In this document: piece by piece, positions 58,097 through 64,000 of the stretch
Position numbering within the stretch: position 1 is the first letter of the stretch
Layout: every line of letters begins with the position of its first letter
Source of the DNA: Aeromicrobium camelliae
Lineage (GTDB): Bacteria; Actinomycetota; Actinomycetes; Propionibacteriales; Nocardioidaceae
Direction: 5' to 3'
DNA length: 64,000 nt
Assembly: GCF_003850045.1 (NCBI RefSeq)
Contig: NZ_RQJX01000010.1
Span: 44,106-108,105, forward strand
Notes under the pieces: model-generated
What the model was told of the DNA's origin: nothing
The model's input: the letters and a program-made list of their open reading frames with translations, nothing else
The model's database searches: none
Made by a program: the position numbers and the translations under genes

Positions 58097-59485
58097 TCAG
58101 GCGCCGATGAGGCGCGCCGCGAGGTACGCCGGAACCTGGTCGAGCGCGACCCGCTCCTGGCTCATCGTGTCGCGCTCGCGGATCGTGACGGCCTGATCGT
58201 CGAGTGTGTCGAAGTCGACGGTGATGCAGAACGGGGTACCGATCTCGTCCTGACGGCGGTAGCGCTTGCCGATCGCCTGGGCGTCGTCGAAATCGACGTT
58301 CCAGTTGCGGCGCAGCTCCGCGGCCAGATCGCGGGCCTTCGGCGACAGGTCCTCGTTGCGCGAGAGCGGCAGGACGGCGGCCTTGACCGGGGCGAGCCGC
58401 GGATCGAGCTTGAGCACGGTGCGCTTGTCGACGCCACCCTTGGCGTTCGGAGCCTCGTCCTCGGTGTACGCGTCGACGAGGAACGCCATCATCGAGCGGT
58501 TGACACCGGCTGCGGGCTCGATCACGTACGGCGTCCAGCGCTCGTTCTTCTGCTGATCGAAGTACGAGAGGTCCGTGCCCGAGTGCTTGCTGTGGGTCGA
58601 CAGGTCGAAGTCGGTGCGGTTCGCGACGCCCTCGAGCTCGCCCCACTCCGAGCCGGCGAAACCGAAGCGATACTCGATGTCGACGGTGCGCTTGGAGTAG
58701 TGCGAGAGCTTCTCGGCCGGGTGCTCGTAGAGACGCAGGTTCTCCGGGTCGATGCCGAGCTCGGTGTACCACGCGAGGCGCGTGTCGATCCAGGTCTGGT
58801 GCCACTCTTCGTCCGTGCCCGGCTCGACGAAGAACTCCATCTCCATCTGCTCGAACTCGCGCGTGCGGAAGATGAAGTTGCCCGGCGTGATCTCGTTGCG
58901 GAAGCTCTTGCCGATCTGGCCGATGCCGAACGGGGGCTTCTTCCGCGCGGTCGTCATGACCTGTGAGAAGTTGATGAAGATGCCCTGCGCGGTCTCGGGG
59001 CGCAGGTAGTGCAGGCCCTCCTCGGACTCCACCGGGCCGAGGAACGTCTTCAGCAGGCCGTTGAACATCCGCGGCTCGGTCCACTGCCCCCGCGTGCCGC
59101 AGTTCGCGCAGACGATGTCGCTCATCGGGACCGCGTCGGGGTCGTCCAGACCCTTCTTCTCCGCGTAGGCCTCCTGGAGGTGGTCCTGCCGGTACCGCTT
59201 GTGGCAGGCGAGGCACTCCACGAGCGGGTCGACGAACGCGGCCAGGTGTCCGGAGGCCTCCCAGACCGGGGTCGGGAGGATGACCGAAGAGTCGAGACCG
59301 ACGACATCGTCGCGGCCCTGGACCATCGAACGCCACCACTGGCGCTTGATGTTCTCCTTCAGTTCCACACCCATCGGGCCGTAGTCCCACGCCGAGCGGG
59401 TACCTCCGTAGATCTCACCGCACTGGTAGACGAAGCCGCGGCGCTTGCAGAGGCTGATGACGGTGTCGAGGACTGAGTTCGGCAT
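58097..59485 (-). CDS. glyS: Glycyl-tRNA synthetase (class II, dimeric type)
   Basis: A 462-residue class II aminoacyl-tRNA synthetase of the eukaryote-like alpha2 type common in actinobacteria. [28 protein letters not shown] at the N-terminus, [12 protein letters not shown] (motif 2 region), [21 protein letters not shown] and the C-terminal anticodon-binding domain ([18 protein letters not shown]). It has a Cys-rich insert CLACHKRY...CANCGTRG that could bind zinc. ATG at 59485. Confidence 0.96.
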   Translation of the reverse strand: MPNSVLDTVISLCKRRGFVYQCGEIYGGTRSAWDYGPMGVELKENIKRQWWRSMVQGRDDVVGLDSSVILPTPVWEASGHLAAFVDPLVECLACHKRYRQDHLQEAYAEKKGLDDPDAVPMSDIVCANCGTRGQWTEPRMFNGLLKTFLGPVESEEGLHYLRPETAQGIFINFSQVMTTARKKPPFGIGQIGKSFRNEITPGNFIFRTREFEQMEMEFFVEPGTDEEWHQTWIDTRLAWYTELGIDPENLRLYEHPAEKLSHYSKRTVDIEYRFGFAGSEWGELEGVANRTDFDLSTHSKHSGTDLSYFDQQKNERWTPYVIEPAAGVNRSMMAFLVDAYTEDEAPNAKGGVDKRTVLKLDPRLAPVKAAVLPLSRNEDLSPKARDLAAELRRNWNVDFDDAQAIGKRYRRQDEIGTPFCITVDFDTLDDQAVTIRERDTMSQERVALDQVPAYLAARLIGA

Positions 59486-59615
59486 GGGAGGACTTCCGTT
59501 CCGGCTGGGTGTCGGAGGGCGTGTGCGGTGCGTCGTAACGCTCCGCGCCCCTGGCCGGACCAGCGTACTCGGCGCGGGCTCGAGGACGTCCGCCGGTCGA
59601 CGGGTCCAGACGGAT

Positions 59616-59652
59616 TTGACAATCGTTCCCGGCAGTAGTGACGATGATTCCC
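59616..59652 (+). promoter_or_regulatory. znuA promoter with two Zur-like boxes
   Basis: TTGACA at 59616-59621, 18 nt, then GACGAT at 59640-59645, and 7 nt to ATG 59653, giving a probable leaderless transcript. Two boxes, TGACAATCGTTCCC (59617) and TGACGATGATTCCC (59639), 22 bp apart, overlap both hexamers. The second matches 11 of 15 positions of the Zur-type TGAAAATGATTTTCA palindrome. Repression by the Zur encoded at the operon end is likely. The remaining part of the 167-bp glyS-znuA gap shows nothing clear. Confidence 0.55.
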
Positions 59653-60633
59653 ATGAAGCGTTCGGCCCTCCCTGCCCTCGTCGTGTCTGCTCTCGCCCTG
59701 TCCGCCTGCGGCGGCGGCACGTCCGGCGAGGACGGAGGCGGCGGGGTGCGCGTCGTCGCGTCGTTCTACCCCGCGCAGTTCATCGCCGAGCGCGTCGGCG
59801 GCGACCTCGTCGACATCGAGACGCTGACCTCGCCAGGCGGCGAGGCGCACGATCTGGAACTGACCGCGAAGCAGATCGGTGCGGTGCAGTCGGCCGACGT
59901 CCTGGTGTACCTCGACGGGTTCCAGACAGCCGTCGACGAGGCGGTGGAGCAGGCGGACCGCGACGCCGCGACGACGGTCGATCTCGCCGAGGGGGTGGAC
60001 CTGCTCGACGCCCAGGATCCCCACGACCACGAGCACAGCCACGAGGGCGAGGAGTCGCACGACCACAGCCACGAGAGCGAGGAATCGCACGACCACGGTC
60101 ACGATCATGGCGACGTCGATCCCCATCTGTGGCTGGACCCGGCGAACCTCGAGCCGGCCGCCAAGTCGCTCGCCGACGCGCTGTCCGAGGCCGATCCTGA
60201 CCACGCCGACGAGTACGCGGCGAACGCTCAGGAGCTCGTCGACGACCTCACCGCCCTCGACGAGGAGTTCGCGACCGGGCTCGCCACCTGCGAGCGCCGC
60301 GACTTCGTCACCAGTCATGCGGCCTTCGCGTACCTGGCTCACGCGTACGACCTGCACCAGTTGCCCATCGCCGGCATCGATCCGGGCGCCGAGCCCACGA
60401 CGGCCCAACTCGGCGAGATCACCGAACTCGTGCAGACGGAGGGCATCACGACCATCTTCACCGAGACGCTCGCCTCGCCCGCGCTCGCCGAGACGGTCGC
60501 CCGCGAGACCGGAGCCACGACGGCTACCCTGGATCCGATCGAAGGCCTCGCCGACGAGACCTCCGACCAGGACTACCTGTCGATCATGCGCGCGAACCTC
60601 GCCGCCCTCCAGAAGGCCAACGACTGCCGATGA
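59653..60633 (+). CDS. znuA: Zinc ABC transporter substrate-binding lipoprotein ZnuA
   Basis: A 326-residue cluster A-I metal-binding protein. Lipobox LALSAC with Cys19; metal ligands in EAHDLELT (His66), the DPHLWLD His, [12 protein letters not shown], and a C-terminal acid. A His/Asp/Glu-rich loop at about 124-152 holds over ten His, a zinc-capturing feature of ZnuA. ATG 59653 is preferred because of the leaderless promoter and because the signal peptide starts [12 protein letters not shown] 59638 is possible. It is coupled to znuC. Confidence 0.93.
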   Translation: MKRSALPALVVSALALSACGGGTSGEDGGGGVRVVASFYPAQFIAERVGGDLVDIETLTSPGGEAHDLELTAKQIGAVQSADVLVYLDGFQTAVDEAVEQADRDAATTVDLAEGVDLLDAQDPHDHEHSHEGEESHDHSHESEESHDHGHDHGDVDPHLWLDPANLEPAAKSLADALSEADPDHADEYAANAQELVDDLTALDEEFATGLATCERRDFVTSHAAFAYLAHAYDLHQLPIAGIDPGAEPTTAQLGEITELVQTEGITTIFTETLASPALAETVARETGATTATLDPIEGLADETSDQDYLSIMRANLAALQKANDCR

Positions 60634-61391
60634 CACCGCCCCTGCTCGCCCGTGGCGTCGAAGTCGACCTCGCGGGAGGGCCGGTCGTGAAGGGCATCGA
60701 CCTCACTGTCGGAACAGGCGAGTTCGTCACTCTGCTCGGCGCCAACGGTTCGGGCAAGTCCACACTCGTCCGCGCGCTCGTCGGCCTGATCCCGGCCCGC
60801 GGCACGATCGAGCTGTTCGGCACGCCCTTGACGCGGTTTCGCGAACGCTGGCGCCTCGGGTACGTCCCGCAACGGCCCGGGAGCGCAGCGGGCGTGCCCG
60901 CTACCGTTCGCGAGATCGTGACGAGCGGCCGGCTCTCCCACCGCCCCGTCATGGGCTTCGCATCGCGCTCCGACCGGGTCGCCGTGACCGAGGCCATCGA
61001 GCACGTCCGGCTGACCGCGAAGGCCGACCAGCCGATCACGGAGTTGTCCGGCGGCCAGCAGCAGCGCGCCTACATCGCCCGCGCGCTGGTCGCCAATCCG
61101 CAACTGCTGGTCATGGACGAGCCGACGGCCGGCGTCGACGCGGAGAGCGCTGAGGTGCTGGCCGGTCTCATCGGGCACCTGGTGAGCGATCACGGGATGG
61201 CCGTGTTGCTCGTGGCGCACGAGCTCGGTCCGATGCGCCCCCTCGTCGACCGCGCGGTGGTGGTGGACGCAGGCCGCGTCGCCTACGAGGGGCGGGTCGA
61301 GGACATCCCCTCCGACCATCCGCACGATCACCCCCACTCCGGAGCGCCCGAGCGTATCCGTCCGGTGCAGGAGGAGGGACCGCTCGGATGA
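60630..61391 (+). CDS. znuC: Zinc ABC transporter ATPase ZnuC
   Basis: A 253-residue ABC ATPase: GANGSGKSTLVRALVG, ELSGGQQQRAYIARAL, LLVMDEPTAGVD. A His-rich C-terminal stretch (HPHDHPHSG) is typical of zinc-type ATPases. It overlaps znuA and znuB by ATGA. Confidence 0.93.
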   Translation: MTPPLLARGVEVDLAGGPVVKGIDLTVGTGEFVTLLGANGSGKSTLVRALVGLIPARGTIELFGTPLTRFRERWRLGYVPQRPGSAAGVPATVREIVTSGRLSHRPVMGFASRSDRVAVTEAIEHVRLTAKADQPITELSGGQQQRAYIARALVANPQLLVMDEPTAGVDAESAEVLAGLIGHLVSDHGMAVLLVAHELGPMRPLVDRAVVVDAGRVAYEGRVEDIPSDHPHDHPHSGAPERIRPVQEEGPLG

Positions 61392-62203
61392 GCGAGCTGC
61401 TCTCGTACGACTTCATGCGCATCGCGCTCGCCGCTGCGGTCGTCACCGGGCTCGCGGCGCCGGCGATCGGCACATACATCGTGCAGCGGCGGCTCGCCCT
61501 GCTCGGTGACGGACTGGGGCACGTGGCATTGACCGGCGTGGCGCTCGGTCTGCTGACCCACGTCACACCGACCATCACCGCCGTCATCGTCGCGATCATC
61601 GGGGCGGTCGTCATCGAGCTGCTGCGCATGTACGCCAAGACCAGCGGAGACGTCGCCTTGGCCATGCTCTTCTACGGCGGCATCGCCGGGGGCGTGCTGC
61701 TGACCAACCTCGCCGGCGAATCCGCCGCGACGTTGAACCGCTACTTGTTCGGGGCGATCACCACCATCTCGATGAGCGACCTCGTAGCGGTGCTCGTACT
61801 GGGCGTCGTCGTGATCGTCGCGGCGCTCGGGCTGTCACCGCAGTTGTTCGCGGTGTGCCAGGACGAGGACCACGCCCGGGTCAGCGGCGTGCCCGTCCGG
61901 CTCTACACACTCCTCGTCGCCGTGCTCGCGGCGATCACCATCACCGTGGCCATGCGGACCGTGGGTCTCCTCCTGGTCTCGGCACTCATGGTGGTGCCCG
62001 TCGCGGCAGCGCAGCAACTCACGCGGAGCTTCCGGGCGACCCACCTCGTGTCGATGATCGTCGGTGTCGTGGCCGCGACCGGTGGCGTCGTCGCGAGCTA
62101 CGAGATCGACACGCAGCCGGGCCCGACGATCGTCGTGCTCGCGCTCGGCTTGTTCGCGCTGGCGGCTCTGGCTCGCGGGGTGACCGCGTTGCGCGGTCGC
62201 TGA
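61388..62203 (+). CDS. znuB: Zinc ABC transporter permease ZnuB
   Basis: A 271-residue ABC-3 permease with about 8 transmembrane helices. GTYIVQRRLALLGDGLGHVALTGVALG and MRTVGLLLVSALMVVPVAAAQ are family signatures. It moves zinc across the membrane with ZnuC. Confidence 0.93.
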   Translation: MSELLSYDFMRIALAAAVVTGLAAPAIGTYIVQRRLALLGDGLGHVALTGVALGLLTHVTPTITAVIVAIIGAVVIELLRMYAKTSGDVALAMLFYGGIAGGVLLTNLAGESAATLNRYLFGAITTISMSDLVAVLVLGVVVIVAALGLSPQLFAVCQDEDHARVSGVPVRLYTLLVAVLAAITITVAMRTVGLLLVSALMVVPVAAAQQLTRSFRATHLVSMIVGVVAATGGVVASYEIDTQPGPTIVVLALGLFALAALARGVTALRGR

Positions 62204-62204
62204 C

Positions 62205-62210
62205 TACACT
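62205..62210 (+). promoter_or_regulatory. Possible leaderless promoter of zur
   Basis: TACACT, a good actinobacterial -10 (TAnnnT), lies exactly 7 nt before the zur ATG, straddling the end of znuB. Transcription would start at the ATG itself. No strong -35 is seen. Zur could thus be made without the rest of the operon. Confidence 0.45.
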
Positions 62211-62217
62211 GGCCTCG

Positions 62218-62619
62218 ATGAGCACCACAAGCGAGTCGCCCCAGCGCAACACCCGCCAACGCCGCGCCGTCGCGGCGATCATGGCTGACCTCGAGGGCTT
62301 CGCGAGCGCTCAGCAGATCCACGACATCCTCAAGCAGCGCGGCGAGTCGGTCGGGCTCTCCACCGTCTACCGCAACCTGCAGGCGCTCGCCGACGCGGAT
62401 CTGCTCGATGCCTTGCGCAACGACGATGGCGAGACCCTGTACCGGCGGTGCAGCTCCGGGCATCATCACCACCTCGTCTGCCGGGTGTGCGGACGCACCG
62501 TCGAGGTCGAGGGCCCGACGGTCGAGCGCTGGGCCGACGCGGTCGCTGAGGACCACGGGTTCCGCGACGTCGAGCACACGCTCGAGATCTTCGGGACGTG
62601 CGGGGATTGCGCGTCCTAA
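62218..62619 (+). CDS. zur: Fur-family zinc regulator Zur (FurB)
   Basis: A 133-residue Fur-family repressor. The winged helix contains SVGLSTVYRNLQALADADL. The Zn sites are HHHH at 82-85, Cys88/Cys91 (CRVC) and Cys128/Cys131 (CGDC), the structural zinc pairs typical of Zur. It probably represses znuACB through the two boxes at 59617-59652. ATG 62218; 14 nt after the znuB stop. Confidence 0.93.
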   Translation: MSTTSESPQRNTRQRRAVAAIMADLEGFASAQQIHDILKQRGESVGLSTVYRNLQALADADLLDALRNDDGETLYRRCSSGHHHHLVCRVCGRTVEVEGPTVERWADAVAEDHGFRDVEHTLEIFGTCGDCAS

Positions 62620-63479
62620 GCCGCGCCGACTGGACCGAACGCGCCGCGGCCCATCGTGCACGCGTCCTCCCCTGGACGCGCGCCCGCGTGGAGCGACGCG
62701 AGCGCGGTGAGTCCCACCCGGTCCACGACTTCCTCTTCGAGTACTACAACCTCTCCCCCGGCGCGCTGGAACGGTGGCACCCCGGCCTCGACGTCGCCTT
62801 GGCGGATGCCCCGGAGTACCGCGCTGCCAGCGCCTACATCGTCCGGGACGACGACAGCGTGACAGTCGACGCTTCCCGGCTCGCCGCGCGCCTTCCGGGG
62901 CTGCGGTGGACCCGCGACCTGCTCAGCCGGACCGCCGGCCGCACTCCGCGGCTGCAGTGCTTCGGTCTGCACGAATGGGCCATGGTGTACCGCGAGCCGC
63001 AGGAGCGCCGTCACGCCGTGCCGCTGCGGCTCGGGGCTGCCGGTACCGACGAGGTCGTGGAGTCGCACAAGCTCGTCTGCACCCACGCCGATGCGTTCCG
63101 GTTCTACACCGACGCCGCCCGGCCGTTGAACCGCCCCACTCCCACGCGGGAGCGTCAGCTCGAGCTGGAGCAGCCCGGCTGCCTGCACGCCAACATGGAT
63201 CTGTACCGGATCGCCTTCCGGATGCTCCCGTTCATCGAGTCGTCTCTCGTGGCCGACGCGTTCGAGCTCGCGTCGGACATCCGGGAGGTCGACATGCGTG
63301 CCTCGCCCTACGACCTGCGAGACCACGGCTACGCGCCCATCGCGATCGAGACCACCGAGGGCAAGGCAGAGTACGTCCGGCACCAACGCGAGTTCGCCCG
63401 TCGAGCGGAGCCGCTGCGCCGCCGCCTCATCGACCAGGCCGATGCGCTCATCACCCGCGCCCACAAGGAGGCCGCATGA
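62598..63479 (+). CDS. Conserved actinobacterial protein, often labelled 3-methyladenine DNA glycosylase
   Basis: A 293-residue protein. Conserved stretches: GESHPVHDFLFEYYNLSPGALERWHPG near the N-terminus, GLHEWAMVYREP, VESHKLVCTHADAFRFYTDAARPLNRP, and DLYRIAFRMLPFIESSLVADAFELASDIREVDMRASPYDL. Close relatives are commonly annotated as 3-methyladenine DNA glycosylases, but I see no HhH-GPD or AAG-type catalytic motif, so the enzymatic name is doubtful. The GTG start at 62598 overlaps zur by 22 nt; TTG 62607 is an alternative. Coupled to the acetyltransferase gene by ATGA. Confidence 0.8.
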   Translation: MRGLRVLSRADWTERAAAHRARVLPWTRARVERRERGESHPVHDFLFEYYNLSPGALERWHPGLDVALADAPEYRAASAYIVRDDDSVTVDASRLAARLPGLRWTRDLLSRTAGRTPRLQCFGLHEWAMVYREPQERRHAVPLRLGAAGTDEVVESHKLVCTHADAFRFYTDAARPLNRPTPTRERQLELEQPGCLHANMDLYRIAFRMLPFIESSLVADAFELASDIREVDMRASPYDLRDHGYAPIAIETTEGKAEYVRHQREFARRAEPLRRRLIDQADALITRAHKEAA

Positions 63480-63922
63480 CCGGCACGCCGTACGTCAAGA
63501 ACGGCGACGATCTCACCGCCCAGGACGTGTACGGCATCTGGCGCATTCGCGACATCGTCTTCGCCGTCGAACAGCAGTGCGACGAACCCGACGTCGACGG
63601 CCTCGATCTGATTTCGACGACGACCCATCTGTGGTTTGCCGACGACCTCGGCCCCACCAGTTACCTGCGGACCTACGTCGGCGCCGACGGTGTGCGGAAA
63701 GTGGGCCGCGTGGCGACGCGTCGCGAACATCGCGGCCGCGGTCTGTCCAGCGCGTTGCTGCGCGCGGTGCACGAGCGATGGGGCGACGAGGAGATCCGGC
63801 TCGGCGCCCAGGCGTACCTCGAGCAGTGGTACGCCTCGTTCGGATACGAGCGGTGCGGCGAGAACTTCATGGAGGCAGGCATCCTCCACGTGCCGATGCG
63901 ACGCGTTGGTACGGCCGGCTAG
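63476..63922 (+). CDS. GNAT family N-acetyltransferase, ElaA-like
   Basis: A 148-residue GNAT acetyltransferase of the ElaA type. It starts MTGTPYVKNGDDLTAQDVYGIWRIRDIVFAVEQQ. The acetyl-CoA loop R/Q-x-x-G-x-G/A is VATRREHRGRGLSSALL, and LGAQAYLEQWYASFGYERCG is the C-terminal motif. The acceptor is unknown. The stop TAG lies in GCTAGG, the target of the adjacent insertion element, but the stop was already part of that target, so the protein is probably full length. Confidence 0.88.
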   Translation: MTGTPYVKNGDDLTAQDVYGIWRIRDIVFAVEQQCDEPDVDGLDLISTTTHLWFADDLGPTSYLRTYVGADGVRKVGRVATRREHRGRGLSSALLRAVHERWGDEEIRLGAQAYLEQWYASFGYERCGENFMEAGILHVPMRRVGTAG

Positions 63923-63923
63923 G
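63918..63923. other. Insertion target site GCTAGG of the IS481-type element
   Basis: GCTAGG fits NCTAGN, the 6-bp target duplicated by IS481. It directly precedes TGTGATGTCC, which looks like an IS481-family terminal repeat. The second copy should lie at the far end, outside the window. Confidence 0.6.
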
Positions 63924-64000
63924 TGTGATGTCCAGGCAGGTTGTTCTCGATCCTGCTGATGGGTGGTAGTGCTCCGAGCGCGGAGTGGGGCCTGTGGTGA
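63919..64000 (-). CDS. C-terminal end of an IS481-family transposase (partial)
   Basis: The minus-strand frame ending at 63919 encodes HHRPHSALGALPPISR then IENNLPGHHT and stop. YHRPHSALGG-PP-ISR is the classical C-terminus of the rve integrase domain in IS481/IS3-like transposases. The stop codon TAG comes from the target CTAG rather than from the element. About 26 codons are visible; the rest is beyond the window edge. Confidence 0.75.
   Translation of the reverse strand, partial: HHRPHSALGALPPISRIENNLPGHHT
63924..64000 (-). mobile_element. End of an IS481-type insertion sequence (partial)
   Basis: The element begins with TGTGATGTCC followed by AGGCAGGTTGTTC, similar in layout to the IS481 terminal repeat (TGTGAA...AGGTTG). 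It carries the transposase end on the minus strand and runs off the window. Confidence 0.65.

Noticed and set aside
59486..59615. T-box riboswitch in front of glyS
   Set aside because: The gap is too short once the znuA promoter is removed and no T-box sequence (TGGNACCGCG-like) or specifier hairpin is visible.
62598..63479. Confident assignment as 3-methyladenine DNA glycosylase
   Set aside because: The label is common for relatives, but neither an HhH-GPD motif nor an AAG-type active site can be seen, so it is kept only as a customary name.
63476..63922. Acetyltransferase gene truncated by the insertion element
   Set aside because: The in-frame TAG is part of the target GCTAGG and would have been present before insertion; the protein also reaches the usual family length.

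Overview
The window looks like chromosomal DNA of a high-GC actinobacterium. The evidence is the strong G/C third-position bias, frequent GTG starts, 4-nt ATGA/GTGA overlaps, apparent leaderless starts, GlnR-type boxes, a GlnK/GlnD pair and a DUF2469 gene beside rnhB. Gene order suggests a Nocardioidaceae-like organism (Aeromicrobium/Nocardioides), but that is inference.

Left part (1-33 kb, nearly all on the minus strand) is core genome. It holds rpsP-khpA-rimM-trmD, rplS, lepB, rnhB, a DUF2469 gene, yraN, yifB and the first codons of a probable dprA. A solitary ammonium transporter with its own GlnR-like box sits between trmD and rplS. Upstream lie a heterodimeric ABC exporter, a gluconokinase, a DsbA-like protein, ffh, the nitrogen operon amtB-glnK-glnD (second GlnR-like box), ftsY, cydABDC (three tandem TTGTGA-type operators), a thioesterase and smc. 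Two membrane PH-domain proteins (plus strand) and dusB close this part.

Middle part (about 33.3-57.5 kb) is a catabolic island between dusB and glyS. It contains: a sugar-type ABC importer (33350-36870); an ABM-like protein; a plus-strand operon hyuA-hyuB-amidohydrolase (37431-42393); a nine-gene minus-strand operon for hydroxyproline degradation (42497-51732); a branched-chain-type ABC importer (51815-56652); and a GntR/FCD regulator (56769-57455). The nine-gene operon encodes an FAD/[2Fe-2S] three-subunit D-hydroxyproline dehydrogenase, a deaminase of the DHDPS family, a hydroxyproline epimerase, a semialdehyde dehydrogenase, a second proline-racemase-family enzyme, an ornithine-cyclodeaminase-family reductase and ProC. 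A 13-bp element close to TGTGACATATTAC occurs in front of all four catabolic/transport units and of the regulator gene, so the island is probably one regulon. The expected flow is import of hydroxyproline or its derivatives (peptides, cyclic or lactam forms), ring or amide opening by HyuAB and the amidohydrolase, epimerisation, oxidation, deamination and oxidation to 2-oxoglutarate.

Right part (57.5-64 kb): a lipoprotein, glyS, and a zinc operon znuACB-zur with Zur-like operators over a probably leaderless znuA start. A conserved gene often labelled 3-methyladenine glycosylase and an ElaA-like acetyltransferase follow. The window ends inside an IS481-type element inserted at GCTAGG, exactly over the stop codon of the acetyltransferase gene.

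No tRNA, rRNA or CRISPR array was recognised.
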